IMG/VR virus record: IMGVR_UViG_3300046171_000110
Coordinates: 1 to 64,000 of that record
DNA: 64,000 nt
Direction: 5' to 3' (one strand)
From: a virus
Positions within the stretch are counted from its first letter, which is position 1. Every line of letters starts with the position of its first letter. A model generated the notes under the pieces. It searched no databases. It was not told where the DNA came from and was given only the letters and a program-made list of their open reading frames with translations. Shown one piece after another: positions 14,316-23,093 of the stretch. A program made the translations under genes and the position numbers.

Positions 14316-15788
14316 ATGAACGAAATAGTATTGATAGGAAAAATAACAGGAAGCACACCGAACATAATTGAAATGGAGTATCCGTCTGTAGCGGGTATCA
14401 ATTCAATCAGACTACCAAGAACAATGGTCGCTCGCTTTGAGCGCATTGAAGGCGGTAGAGTAGCGGTGTTAGTAAGACCAGACGATAGCAACAAGGGACA
14501 AGAACTCAACCGTGAGTTGATTTCACAGAACGCCCCACTACATGTAACCAGTGAACACATGGACATCGTCATGGCCTTTGAGAACAATGAAAGCATCAGC
14601 GTAGATGCTGACTTCGATGACGAAGTACCAGTCTGGGCTAACCAAGATACACCTAGTGTAGAAGTTGGCGGAGAAGCAGTGGGTCCGTTTGACAACATGC
14701 TGTTCTCTGGTGGAAGAAAAGAGAAGGCGACTATGGATTGGGACTTCGACCCAGTTCGCAAGCCAGCCTTTGTGATGGTAGATGACGGTAGCCAAAGCAC
14801 AGTTGCTAGAGTCAACGGTGCGAATGGTGAGCCATCGGCCTACCACATCTTCAATCCGAACTACGCTAGTGACAGTAGACCAATGGGTGCTCACTTAGGA
14901 ACATTCAGCGCATCTTACTACCCAATGCCTTACCGTGTTGGCTATGGCCCTGTATTGGACATGGCCGCTGAGAAGGGTTGGCCAGCACAAGTAATGGCAT
15001 GGAACGAAGGAAAGCAATCGGCTCTCTTCCTTGATGTGTCTAGCAATGTTGACTGGGAGAAAGCAAGTCACAGACTAGGTACCAACTGGCAAACCAGAGG
15101 CTTTGCTAACAACGGTGACTACAGAGTGGGTATCGCAATCTACAACAGCCTAGATGGCAGTAGTGCTTACAAAGTACAAGCCATTGCTGAGCGATTGGTA
15201 TGTACCAATGGTATGGTCATGGGTGACAGAGCAAATCTAATCAGTCTCAAGCACACCAACGGTGTCTTAGGCAACTTCGATTTCAGCAAATTGGCTGACA
15301 GAATACACGAAGTGATTGCGACAGCGGCTGAGGAGATACTTGTAGCGGAATCGATGAGAGACATTCAAGTCGACAGGAACATGTTTGAGAAACTCATGAC
15401 CATTTGTGAGCGAAAGGGATTGATTACCAAGCCACAAATCAAGCGTGACGACACTGGTAATGTAGTCGGTATCAACAGAGGCCACATGTGGAGACTAATG
15501 GGACAAGGATGGACTAACCCAAGCGAGCCTTGGGTTGCTGTCAACAATCAAGACAGTGGTTCTCTACTCCATGTATATAACATCTTGACTGGTGCTATCA
15601 CACACAAGCCAACTTGGACTGATGGTAAGGACACACTGACTGGTTCTACACTCAACTTCTCTACACTAACAGACAGACTACAGACAGTTCACAAGGTACT
15701 TGGTGACATGACTCGTAAAGCAGTCAATGGTACCTCAATCGATGCGCAACTATCAAAGGTCCCAATGTTCAGCGAGATTCTATACTGA
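14316..15788 (+). CDS. DUF932-like protein
   Basis: 490 aa, start at the second ATG of the AAGAGGAATGAATATG block. Residues about 185-330 show the DUF932 pattern: MPYRVGYGPVLDMAAEKGW, then YRVGIAIYNSLDGSSAYKVQ, then the hallmark ERLVCTNGMVMGD followed by KHTNG. The N-terminal 120 residues are extra and begin with a beta-rich segment (MNEIVLIGKITGS). DUF932 proteins are common in plasmids and phages and their biochemical role is not established. As the first gene behind a class B promoter it is probably made in quantity. Confidence 0.75.
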   Translation: MNEIVLIGKITGSTPNIIEMEYPSVAGINSIRLPRTMVARFERIEGGRVAVLVRPDDSNKGQELNRELISQNAPLHVTSEHMDIVMAFENNESISVDADFDDEVPVWANQDTPSVEVGGEAVGPFDNMLFSGGRKEKATMDWDFDPVRKPAFVMVDDGSQSTVARVNGANGEPSAYHIFNPNYASDSRPMGAHLGTFSASYYPMPYRVGYGPVLDMAAEKGWPAQVMAWNEGKQSALFLDVSSNVDWEKASHRLGTNWQTRGFANNGDYRVGIAIYNSLDGSSAYKVQAIAERLVCTNGMVMGDRANLISLKHTNGVLGNFDFSKLADRIHEVIATAAEEILVAESMRDIQVDRNMFEKLMTICERKGLITKPQIKRDDTGNVVGINRGHMWRLMGQGWTNPSEPWVAVNNQDSGSLLHVYNILTGAITHKPTWTDGKDTLTGSTLNFSTLTDRLQTVHKVLGDMTRKAVNGTSIDAQLSKVPMFSEILY

Positions 15789-15800
15789 GGTGAATTGAAT

Positions 15801-15932
15801 ATGGACATGCAAGAAGTATTTGATAGAGTGAAAAAGGCCAGAAATATATTGTTGTTTGATAGAAACTTATACAAGGCACATGACTTGTTGGTTGACATAC
15901 TAAATGACATGCAAAAAGAATTGGAGGATTAA
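15801..15932 (+). CDS. Mini-protein, 43 aa
   Basis: The ATG at 15801 lies 12 nt after the DUF932 stop, with GAGGTG upstream. Fully helical composition (MDMQEVFDRVKKARNILLFD; KAHDLLVDILNDMQKELED). The stop sits in the ribosome binding site of the next gene. Function unknown. Confidence 0.6.
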   Translation: MDMQEVFDRVKKARNILLFDRNLYKAHDLLVDILNDMQKELED

Positions 15933-15934
15933 AC

Positions 15935-16642
15935 ATGAACGAAGAAACACCAGAAGAAGCAGTGAAAGTAATACTAGAACGAATGAGAGAGGGCGGCCTC
16001 TGGCAACCGCATGGCTTAGGATTATCCTATGTCAAAGAAGGTGACCGGACTGTCAAACTTATCTCACAAGAGAACACACCCATGAGTGCACAAGCCAGAA
16101 TCCGTATGAGGATGTTGGTTGAGAGCATTGATTGGCTTGTAGACGAGAGCATCTGTGAACTGATAGATGTAGAACATCTGTCTCTTGAAGAGAAGCACAT
16201 CAAAGAGATGATGATGCGTCAAGAGATGGCACAGGGCTGGAAGTGTTCCTGTGGTACTCCATTGTCAGCCTTCCCACTTGAGGAAGGTGTATGGAAACAC
16301 GAAGGTCAGCAAGAGATGGTTCTACCTACAGGAGAGAAAGAGATGGTTGAACAGTGGCATGTATTGATTCAGTGTCCTACTTGTGATGCCGAGATACCTA
16401 CTGACCCATATGATTACGGTCTACTGGCAGGTGATGAGTCAATGCTCGTTTACAATACTGGTAAGGTTACATACACTGCTGTCGACAGACCTGCTATCAT
16501 TGATAGGGTTGACAATAAACTAGCGGAATCGATGATAATACTGGGTACATTTTGTCCGTTCAACGGTGACCTACTACCTCCTCATGTCAGAGGGGCGGTT
16601 GTTACTTTCAGAGAAACAAAAGAAACAGGTGAAGAAGAATGA
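15935..16642 (+). CDS. Zinc-ribbon protein of unknown function
   Basis: 235 aa. Helical N-terminal half with SAQARIRMRMLVESIDWLVD. CSCG at about residue 105 and CPTC at about 150 form one split zinc ribbon, separated by about 40 residues of beta-rich sequence. A C-terminal domain contains YNTGKVTYTAVDRPAIIDR. No specific family is recognised. It ends GEEE and overlaps the next gene by 4 nt. Confidence 0.65.
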   Translation: MNEETPEEAVKVILERMREGGLWQPHGLGLSYVKEGDRTVKLISQENTPMSAQARIRMRMLVESIDWLVDESICELIDVEHLSLEEKHIKEMMMRQEMAQGWKCSCGTPLSAFPLEEGVWKHEGQQEMVLPTGEKEMVEQWHVLIQCPTCDAEIPTDPYDYGLLAGDESMLVYNTGKVTYTAVDRPAIIDRVDNKLAESMIILGTFCPFNGDLLPPHVRGAVVTFRETKETGEEE

Positions 16643-16956
16643 ATATAGAAATGATACAATTAGGGGATGAGATAATGCGAGTGTTGGTCGTTGACAAAGA
16701 CACTCCCAAACAAGCGTGTGAAAACTGCGGGCAACCTTGCTACAACCATGAACTACTAGCCAAGGAAGACTCAGACTGGTGCATGAACTGTAACGATGAA
16801 GAGTACAGGGCGGGCTGGTCTGACAGAGAGATTGGTGTCTGGTGCATAGAGCAAATGGCTAAGGGACTCGCTGTGGCAGTTGTCTTGTCACAAGAGACAT
16901 GGAGGAATAGATATGAACATATTTGTATTAGACGAAGACCCAGCGCAAGCCGCTAG
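16639..16956 (+). CDS. Small zinc-ribbon protein
   Basis: 105 aa. CENCGQPC near 27-34 and CMNC near 50-53 form a CxxC...CxxC zinc ribbon. The last 15 residues overlap the next gene by 44 nt and read as basic low-complexity, so the functional part is probably the first 90 residues. Function unknown. Confidence 0.6.
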   Translation: MNIEMIQLGDEIMRVLVVDKDTPKQACENCGQPCYNHELLAKEDSDWCMNCNDEEYRAGWSDREIGVWCIEQMAKGLAVAVVLSQETWRNRYEHICIRRRPSASR

Positions 16957-17428
16957 ATACCTAGACGATGTTAGACTACCCAAGATGTGTGTAGAGTCAG
17001 CACAGATGATGGCATCAGCCTTGCGTAGACATGGTGCTACTGATGAGCAGATGCCTCTGACTAAGAAAGGAACGCCTTACATTGGTGGTTACAAGCATCA
17101 CCCATGTACAGTATGGGCTGGCGACAGTCGCTGCAATTTTGTATGGCTTGCTCTACATGCAATCGAACAATGCAAGGAATACACTCGAAGGTTTGGTAAA
17201 GAACATGCTTGTTCTGGCCCAATCAATCACATGGCTCGAATGTATAGTACTGCTAAGTTTGAAGAGAACTACATGACACCATTTGCACAGGCTATGCCAG
17301 ACGAATACAAATCCGATGATGATGTAGTCAAAGCCTACAGGTCTTACTACAAGTCTAAGGAATACAGCAAGGGCGGGGTGCGTTATATGCGTACTGATGT
17401 TCCTACTTGGTGGGAGGTGACAGCGTGA
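16913..17428 (+). CDS. Phage protein of the MNIFVLDEDP type (often labelled pyrimidine-dimer glycosylase-like)
   Basis: 171 aa from the ATG at 16913, 8 nt after GGAGG. It shows the pattern MNIFVLDEDPAQAARYLDD, KMCVESAQMMASALRRHG, HPCTVWAGDSRCNFVWL and CKEYTRRFGKEHACSGP, ending with AYRSYYKSKEY and PTWWE. From memory, marine phages carry a family with this motif series that is frequently annotated as pyrimidine-dimer DNA glycosylase-related. The enzymatic assignment is weak, while family membership looks clear. A DNA-repair role would suit a sunlit-ocean virus. Confidence 0.65.
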   Translation: MNIFVLDEDPAQAARYLDDVRLPKMCVESAQMMASALRRHGATDEQMPLTKKGTPYIGGYKHHPCTVWAGDSRCNFVWLALHAIEQCKEYTRRFGKEHACSGPINHMARMYSTAKFEENYMTPFAQAMPDEYKSDDDVVKAYRSYYKSKEYSKGGVRYMRTDVPTWWEVTA

Positions 17429-17535
17429 AAGAGTTTCCATTATCACTACTACTGTGCAAGGTGGGTAAGTGCGATGGTAAGAATGCAATTGCACCCGAAC
17501 TCCCTTGTCCTCACTGCGTGGAGGTGACGGTGTGA
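17425..17535 (+). CDS. Cys-rich mini-protein, 36 aa
   Basis: A GTG start overlaps the preceding TGA, behind GGGAGGTGA. CKVGKC (11-16) and CPHC (28-31) form a probable zinc site. It ends VEVTV, nearly the same C-terminus as both neighbours (EVTA and VEVTE), because all three stop codons are embedded in the same GGAGGTGAC junction. Confidence 0.5.
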   Translation: MKEFPLSLLLCKVGKCDGKNAIAPELPCPHCVEVTV

Positions 17536-17687
17536 ATCGCTACAGTTTACAAGATTTAGATTGGCTTGCTAGTGAGCACATGGATTGCATTAAGTGGGAC
17601 ATAGATGGTCCTGTTGAAATGCAATTAGTATTTGGTCGTGATGGTAAAATAAAGTGCGCTTGTTGTGGCGTGGAGGTGACGGAGTAA
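17532..17687 (+). CDS. Small protein with C-terminal CxCC, 51 aa
   Basis: A GTG start at 17532 overlaps the preceding stop (GTGA). Helical first half (YSLQDLDWLASEHMDCIKWD), then KIKCACCGVEVTE. It looks like half of a zinc ribbon plus a short helix; it may pair its cysteines with a partner. The stop forms TAATG with the next gene. Confidence 0.5.
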   Translation: MNRYSLQDLDWLASEHMDCIKWDIDGPVEMQLVFGRDGKIKCACCGVEVTE

Positions 17688-17980
17688 TGGCACACATCAA
17701 ATCCATGAGTGAAACCGCTAAGAAATATATCGACATCATCATGAGTGACGGTAAGGTTCGTAATGCTGGACAGATACTTGATGAGTTATATAAAAGTAGA
17801 AAGCACAGTACTAACAGATACATACCGACGAGAGGTGAATTGAAAGACTACATGCACAGGAACTATTCAAGTGAGGTTAGGAGAGAAAGACACCCGTTGT
17901 CGCTATCTGACATGGATAGCAAAACGACGAGAGTAACATATTATTGGAGGGAAATGAATGAGAAAAATACACATAGTTGA
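17687..17980 (+). CDS. Small putative winged-helix protein, paralogue of the 10.2-kb gene
   Basis: 97 aa, start at TAATG. It aligns with the protein at 10167-10454 through QILDEL, IPTRGELKDYMHRNY and TYYW. The N-terminal segment SETAKKYIDIIMSDGKVRNA resembles the first helices of a winged-helix DNA-binding domain, with strands at the C-terminus. The likely role is a transcription regulator (inference). It overlaps the next gene by 23 nt. Confidence 0.6.
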   Translation: MAHIKSMSETAKKYIDIIMSDGKVRNAGQILDELYKSRKHSTNRYIPTRGELKDYMHRNYSSEVRRERHPLSLSDMDSKTTRVTYYWREMNEKNTHS

Positions 17981-18200
17981 ATCAGCAGATGGAGAAACTG
18001 AATACGAAGTGTTCTGTAAAGAATGTCACCCAGACGGTGAAGTCTGTTGTGACAGGTGCTTACACTACAACGGCTTCGAGATACCATGCAAAGCATGTAT
18101 CGGTGAGGAAGAAGAATACGACAACCTATGCTCTGATTGTAAGGTAGAAGTGGATGGCGTTATCGCTGACAGATACTGGATAGCACATGGTGAGTTGTGA
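17958..18200 (+). CDS. Multi-zinc-ribbon small protein
   Basis: 80 aa with ten cysteines arranged as CKEC, CCDRC, CKAC and CSDC; this is enough for two zinc ions. Short acidic linkers separate the pairs. The arrangement resembles tandem zinc ribbons used for protein or nucleic-acid contacts. No family is recognised. Confidence 0.65.
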   Translation: MRKIHIVESADGETEYEVFCKECHPDGEVCCDRCLHYNGFEIPCKACIGEEEEYDNLCSDCKVEVDGVIADRYWIAHGEL

Positions 18201-18475
18201 TGGCAAGAGGATTCGAGCAAACGATTCGTTGGCGAGTGCCATGCACTTCTGTCAGATGGCGGGGCAAGGCCGAGGTAGTCATGAGTGTGGCTGACCCGAT
18301 TGGCAACAGTCCTGCTATGATTGACATCAGAACCAGAAGAACAATCGAACATCACAAAGGCGAGGGCTTTACGAAAGAGGGCGTAAGGCTAACACAGGAA
18401 GATGCAATGAGTCTAGCCAAAGCATTACTACATACCCTCGAAGAACTGAGGGAAACAGATGACAAAAATAAGTGA
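18200..18475 (+). CDS. Small basic protein, possibly PC4-like
   Basis: 91 aa; ATG at 18200 overlapping the previous TGA, with a GTG at 18197 also possible. Beta-rich basic N-terminal half (TIRWRVPCTSVRWRGKAEVV) followed by KEGVRLTQEDAMSLAKALLHTL. The strand-then-helix ending G-(V/I)-x-L-T/N-x-x-x-x-x-x-L resembles the PC4/YdbC ssDNA-binding fold, but the match is by eye only. Confidence 0.5.
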   Translation: MARGFEQTIRWRVPCTSVRWRGKAEVVMSVADPIGNSPAMIDIRTRRTIEHHKGEGFTKEGVRLTQEDAMSLAKALLHTLEELRETDDKNK

Positions 18476-19370
18476 TATGATAAAACAGTTAGAAGAAAAG
18501 GCTTCTAAGTATGATGAATTGATTAGCGACATAGGTGAACTTTTATCTAAGTATAACGCTAACTCCAATCCAAAAGAAGAATTGGTCCATGTAGATGAAA
18601 AATGGATGGAGGCTTTCAACAAATGTCAAAAGTGGGAACTAGAAGATAGAGGAGAAAACTGGGTATGGAAAACGGACTTAATGAAAAAGTATGGTGAGAT
18701 AAATCATATATCCAATAGAGGTACATTAAACAATAGATTCAACAAGACTGCCAAGACTATGTTTAACCATACTAAGCAAGGAATCAAAAATTTTGTTAGA
18801 CCTAGGGGTTATGAGCCAACAAAAGATACAGAAGTAGAATCCGAAACTAATAACATCGAATACCAAAGAACTAGGCCGTTATTAAAAGCCGACATTTTAG
18901 ATTATATAACCGAAGGTCAAACTGTAGATATAAAATCTAAATCATACAAGAGTGATTTGTCAGTTCAGCGCATTGAAAAGATAGTTTCTTATTACGAAAT
19001 ACCTTTGAAATTTGCTAAACGCATTGCTAGATATTCTTCATGGGAAGATATTGCACAAAGTTATCTTGAACATGAAAGACAAGGGCATCGAATTGGGGTG
19101 TGGAAAAGTAGTCAGGAATTTGAAGACGCTAATTATTACCAATATGAATACACATGCTCTGAATCAAGTGAAGGTAGAGGTAGTAGGGTTCATAGAAAGG
19201 TTGACTCGAAAGGTCGTAAAAGGAAAAAACCTTGTGGTCAAAAGGGCATTCATACAACTAAACAACCAATAACTAGTGTTTCTAATCATCAAGCCCATTG
19301 TAAAAAGTGCGGCAACAAGCCGAGATTAAATCTCGGTAATGTAAGATTACTAGGGTGGCGAGTGGTGTGA
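18459..19370 (+). CDS. Protein sharing a domain with the replicative ATPase
   Basis: 303 aa. Residues 1-30 are a short coiled coil. Residues about 48-115 (WMEAFNKCQKWELEDRGENWV, cited here by its key residues W, C and RGxNWV; then ISNRGTLNNRFNKTAKTMF) match the C-terminal domain of the ATPase at 31202-32641. A middle helical region is followed by a basic segment (GRKRKKPCGQKG) and a CKKCGNKPR half zinc ribbon near the C-terminus. A DNA-binding helicase partner is plausible. Its DNA is more AT-rich than the following genes. Confidence 0.65.
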   Translation: MTKISDMIKQLEEKASKYDELISDIGELLSKYNANSNPKEELVHVDEKWMEAFNKCQKWELEDRGENWVWKTDLMKKYGEINHISNRGTLNNRFNKTAKTMFNHTKQGIKNFVRPRGYEPTKDTEVESETNNIEYQRTRPLLKADILDYITEGQTVDIKSKSYKSDLSVQRIEKIVSYYEIPLKFAKRIARYSSWEDIAQSYLEHERQGHRIGVWKSSQEFEDANYYQYEYTCSESSEGRGSRVHRKVDSKGRKRKKPCGQKGIHTTKQPITSVSNHQAHCKKCGNKPRLNLGNVRLLGWRVV

Positions 19371-19374
19371 TATC

Positions 19375-20829
19375 ATGTTACTAGCAGAAGCAGCAAACAT
19401 TTCTGAGAGTCTCAGGAAACTGTATAGGAACTACATGACTGATGCAGAGAATCGGTCTACCCACTTCCGTCACTCGATAGACATTATCAGAGAAGCGGTT
19501 AACAATGCGCTGGACGACTTGGGTGAATTGATTGAGATATTCTATCCTAAGTATTCACGCTACCCTAGGCAGTTCATTTCCTTTAGAGAATTGAGAGATG
19601 ATGTCTGTAAGAAGTTATCAATCTCTCCCCTAGTATGGGATGAGTCCTTTGCAGGTAAACCAATGGTGCCCCTGCTATCGTTGGAGTCACCTGAATACGG
19701 AGGGGAAGGGATGACAGTCAAGCAGGCACTCAATCTTATGGCTCGTGTAAGAGATGTAGGCTTTCTCGAAATTGCCAGCAAAATGCATGAGAAAGAAGCC
19801 CTACTCTTTTGGTCAAGAGCAACTGGTGAAAGGCCAATGATGCCTATCGCTAGGTTCTTGCAGATGGTTACCTACCTTACTGACGGTCGTGCTCAAAGCC
19901 TACAGTCAATCAGACAAATGATGGAAACCATGCAGCCCGCTGAGATTATTCAGAAGTTGTTTGGTGACGGTATGACTGACATGGAGATAAGAACCATGCA
20001 GCCCGGACAGGCTTTTAGTGGTCCTATCTATCGAGCATGGGACAAACTGATAGCGCCCAGTAATGTATATGCTGAGGTCATCAGCCACCCTCGTAGGTAT
20101 CTACACATTACCGAGTTCCCCAAGGGGCAGTTCAAGGGAGTCCTCTACAACAGAGACAGGCAGGTCATCGGTAAGACTGGTAACCTACCCCTTGAGCAAG
20201 AAGGTATCTTTGAGGTAGAGGCCGAAGGTGTGGAAATAAAGTCAGTCAATGACATCATGGCACTGGGTGATGACTGGGACATCTACAAGTTAGATTACAT
20301 AGACAGGGTATCTTTCCTCGAAAGACTTAGTCTATCAGCACCAGTCAAGACAGGTAAAGTCATCGAGCCTTCTTCGGATATCAGCCAAATGCTTGAGATT
20401 CTGGAGGACAATGAAAGGCTGAGGTTGGTTTCTACCGGAGCCTTCTCCATAGGAGGAGACGGAGGCTGGTTGGTTCTCAAGGATGCTTTCCATGTTCACT
20501 TGCTAGTGAACGCTATCATGAGAGACGAAGAGTACAATGTTCACATTCGAGTATCATCCTTAGATGGATACGAAATATACGAGGTAGGACAGATGAAACT
20601 AAAGACCAATGTGGCTCAGCATGTAAGGCAGCGCTTAGCCCAACAGGGAGTTCTTGTCGGAATGAACTGGCTACCTGTAGATGAATACGCAATTGTGGTT
20701 ACCATGGAAATAAATGAGTTTGATTTGAGCGCCTTGTCGATTAAGAATTGTAAGGTCGAATATGTTGATGACAATCTTGGCTATAGTGATGTCTCACAAC
20801 TGACAGATTTGATAGAAATGGGGGCATAA
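19375..20829 (+). CDS. Diverged ATP-dependent DNA ligase-like protein
   Basis: 484 aa. The order of segments resembles an archaeal-type ligase. A helical N-terminal domain ends EALLFWSRATGERPMM, then comes PGQAFSGPIYRAWDKL (compare the PxxPMLA region), then VYAEVISHPRRYLHI where the active KxDGxR would stand, then WDIYKLDYIDRVSFLERL. A C-terminal OB-like part holds YEIYEVGQMKLKTNVAQHV and AIVVTMEINEFD. The catalytic lysine motif is not visible, so it may be inactive or the assignment may be wrong. It immediately precedes the replication block. Confidence 0.4.
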   Translation: MLLAEAANISESLRKLYRNYMTDAENRSTHFRHSIDIIREAVNNALDDLGELIEIFYPKYSRYPRQFISFRELRDDVCKKLSISPLVWDESFAGKPMVPLLSLESPEYGGEGMTVKQALNLMARVRDVGFLEIASKMHEKEALLFWSRATGERPMMPIARFLQMVTYLTDGRAQSLQSIRQMMETMQPAEIIQKLFGDGMTDMEIRTMQPGQAFSGPIYRAWDKLIAPSNVYAEVISHPRRYLHITEFPKGQFKGVLYNRDRQVIGKTGNLPLEQEGIFEVEAEGVEIKSVNDIMALGDDWDIYKLDYIDRVSFLERLSLSAPVKTGKVIEPSSDISQMLEILEDNERLRLVSTGAFSIGGDGGWLVLKDAFHVHLLVNAIMRDEEYNVHIRVSSLDGYEIYEVGQMKLKTNVAQHVRQRLAQQGVLVGMNWLPVDEYAIVVTMEINEFDLSALSIKNCKVEYVDDNLGYSDVSQLTDLIEMGA

Positions 20830-20833
20830 TTTG

Positions 20834-20859
20834 ACTTCTTTTATAAAGGTCCTAAGTAG
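20834..20859 (+). promoter_or_regulatory. Archaeal TATA promoter, class B, of the replication operon
   Basis: TTTATAAA (20840-20847) is followed by GGTCCTAAGTAG, with ACTTCT upstream. The clamp-loader ATG lies 28 nt after the TATA box, about where transcription should begin, so a leaderless or near-leaderless mRNA is predicted. No Shine-Dalgarno sequence is seen before that ATG, in line with this. Confidence 0.85.
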
Positions 20860-20874
20860 GTATGGTGTGATTCT

Positions 20875-21801
20875 ATGACTTTGAGGGAGAAATATAGACC
20901 GTCTACAGTGACAGACTTGGTTGGATGTAAAGAATTTACTGAGCCAGCCCAGTCTTGGACACTTGAGACTTGCCCACCAAACCTGCTATTTGCCGGACCC
21001 CCCGGTGTAGGCAAGACTAGTGCTGCCTACGCTTTAGCAAAGGATTTGCTGGGTGAGTATTTCGACCCGATGAATTTCATCGTAACCAATGCTAGTGATG
21101 ACAGAGGGATAGACTACATCCGGTCCCTCAAGATGATGAGCAAGCAGAAGGGAATTGGTGTAAGTCGTAGAATCATCTTTCTCGATGAGGCTGATAACTT
21201 TACAGCCCCTGCCCAAAAAGCACTCAGACAGATTATGGAAGAGAGTTACAAGACTACCATATTCATATTGACTGCCAACGACATATCGTCTATACACTCA
21301 GCCATCCTTGATAGATGTGTCAAGTACTCATTCAAGGGTATAGACCCAGAGGACAATGAGCGCCTCGCAATGATAATTGAACAGGAAGGAATGCCACAAG
21401 AATGGATGGCAAACCTCCCTCACCTAATCAAATTCACAGGCGGAAGCCTAAGACAGGCTATCGACATACTAGATAGTCTTCCAAGAGAGTCTGATGCACT
21501 CATCAAAAGCATCAAGCGAGATACGCAATATCTCAACAAAGCGGCTGTGCATCTTCTGGGAGAAGACTTCTCGAAGGTCACCGCTTATCTGGCACAGGCT
21601 CTTGAGTCTGGCCAGTCAAGACTGGGACTGCTCAAAGGTCTCAGATATCGTGCCAAGCCACTCATGGGGAGTGACGAAGAATGGCACAATTTCATGCTCA
21701 CATATGGCGAGTTCGTCATACTGGCTACGCAGTGGCCTGATGATGACTTGGCATTTGTCGAGTACTTTATAGCAAAACTGAAAAATAACATGGAGAAATA
21801 A
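20875..21801 (+). CDS. rfcS: Clamp loader, replication factor C small-subunit-like
   Basis: 308 aa AAA+ ATPase that would load the sliding clamp onto primed DNA. It has the N-terminal RFC box LREKYRP (3-9), Walker A GPPGVGKT (41-48), the NASDDRGID segment (72-80), Walker B FLDEAD (102-107), sensor-1 region LTAND, and the Arg-finger/SRC region as ILDRC (144-148). A C-terminal collar domain follows. Family members are about 320 aa, so it is essentially full length. No large-subunit gene is in view; the virus may use a homopentamer or the host large subunit. Confidence 0.95.
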   Translation: MTLREKYRPSTVTDLVGCKEFTEPAQSWTLETCPPNLLFAGPPGVGKTSAAYALAKDLLGEYFDPMNFIVTNASDDRGIDYIRSLKMMSKQKGIGVSRRIIFLDEADNFTAPAQKALRQIMEESYKTTIFILTANDISSIHSAILDRCVKYSFKGIDPEDNERLAMIIEQEGMPQEWMANLPHLIKFTGGSLRQAIDILDSLPRESDALIKSIKRDTQYLNKAAVHLLGEDFSKVTAYLAQALESGQSRLGLLKGLRYRAKPLMGSDEEWHNFMLTYGEFVILATQWPDDDLAFVEYFIAKLKNNMEK

Positions 21802-21803
21802 AT

Positions 21804-23093
21804 ATGAGTGAAAGCAATGAAACACAATGGCCAGCAGATGTACTAGAACGACTGAGTGGTTACGGAGAAAGAGTAGGAAAGAAAGTAGGCGAAGCAGTGA
21901 ATGAATTTAGTGCTTGGTTAAAGGTTGAATACAGTGTAGACAATCCACTATCTGAAGACCCCTTCTACCTAACCCAGTGGAGTGAACAGTTCGTAATTGA
22001 AACCAGAAACTTGGGTGGCTCAAGCGGCGGTGGCCGTGAGACCGTTACCTTCGTTGGTATGTTTATTGGTGCAGAGAATGAGAACAGAGACCAAAGAGCA
22101 AATGTCATGGAAAGGGCTATGAGCGTATTCAAGTCCAACCGTAGCAGAGCAGTTGATGAAGGACACATTGGTATAGTCACCGCCAAGGGTGGCGAATGGC
22201 ATGTCAATGGACAACCTAGTGGTGAGAGGCTACAGGGTAGCGACCTACCTTGGTTCGCTTTTGAGCATAACGATGAGATACTTTGTCTACTGAACAAGCA
22301 GAATGATAGCCCTAAGCCTATTGCACCTACCAGTGTCAGCAGGACAATCTACTTCCTAGGCTCCGCTGAGGACAGTAACGAGATTAAGAAGTGGCGTGTC
22401 AATGTACAAGGTAACAACATGGATGCTCCTTACAAGCGATGGACTGCCTGTAAGATTCAAGTAGTTGAGCCTAAAGAAGACAGAGATACTCTTTACACTA
22501 ACAGAGACTTTGCTGAGAAAGTAGAGTACACAGACAAGTGGCTACCAGAAACACTACGCAGAGCATTCTCAGCGGAACGCCTGCTAACAGATGACAACAT
22601 GCACAATGAGTATGTTGACTTGGCTGACTTGCTTGAGGCTCACGGTGAAAGAAAGGTCATCGGAGCAAACGGTACTACATACAACCCAGTGGTTATCACT
22701 AAGGGTTACATCAGTCTACTCAACAAAGAACCTTCCGAGAGCACAGTTGACCCTACTGGTAGAAGTTACAGACTCAACATCACTAACCTAGGACTACAGT
22801 CAAGATACGGTAGAGACAGTTTCGCCTCTAGTGTAACTGTATGGATTCCCGGTAGAATGAATGATGAAGACCATCCGTTTGAATATGAGTTAGATGGTAT
22901 CGAGGGTAACTGGACTCCTTATGCAGAGAAGACACAAGTAATCATCGTCGGTAGATTGAGAATCCGACCTTACAAAGACGAGATGCTACCGAGCATTGGT
23001 GCTCTGGGTATCTATGTTCCACACAAGACAGCAAGACCGTCTGGCGGTACAGGTAGCACAAATCTAAATCAATTCGGAGGTGACCAGCAATGA
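21804..23093 (+). CDS. Probable ssDNA-binding (RPA-like) protein
   Basis: 429 aa, acidic. Several beta-rich segments look like OB folds, e.g. SRTIYFLGSAEDSNEIKKWR near 185, YRLNITNLGLQSRYGRDSF near 330, and TQVIIVGRLRIRPYKDE near 375. A Gly/Ser/Asn-rich flexible tail closes the protein. Position between the clamp loader and the RecA-like ATPase fits a single-strand binding protein. No zinc finger is seen. The assignment rests on fold-like pattern and context, not on a diagnostic motif. Confidence 0.5.
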   Translation: MSESNETQWPADVLERLSGYGERVGKKVGEAVNEFSAWLKVEYSVDNPLSEDPFYLTQWSEQFVIETRNLGGSSGGGRETVTFVGMFIGAENENRDQRANVMERAMSVFKSNRSRAVDEGHIGIVTAKGGEWHVNGQPSGERLQGSDLPWFAFEHNDEILCLLNKQNDSPKPIAPTSVSRTIYFLGSAEDSNEIKKWRVNVQGNNMDAPYKRWTACKIQVVEPKEDRDTLYTNRDFAEKVEYTDKWLPETLRRAFSAERLLTDDNMHNEYVDLADLLEAHGERKVIGANGTTYNPVVITKGYISLLNKEPSESTVDPTGRSYRLNITNLGLQSRYGRDSFASSVTVWIPGRMNDEDHPFEYELDGIEGNWTPYAEKTQVIIVGRLRIRPYKDEMLPSIGALGIYVPHKTARPSGGTGSTNLNQFGGDQQ

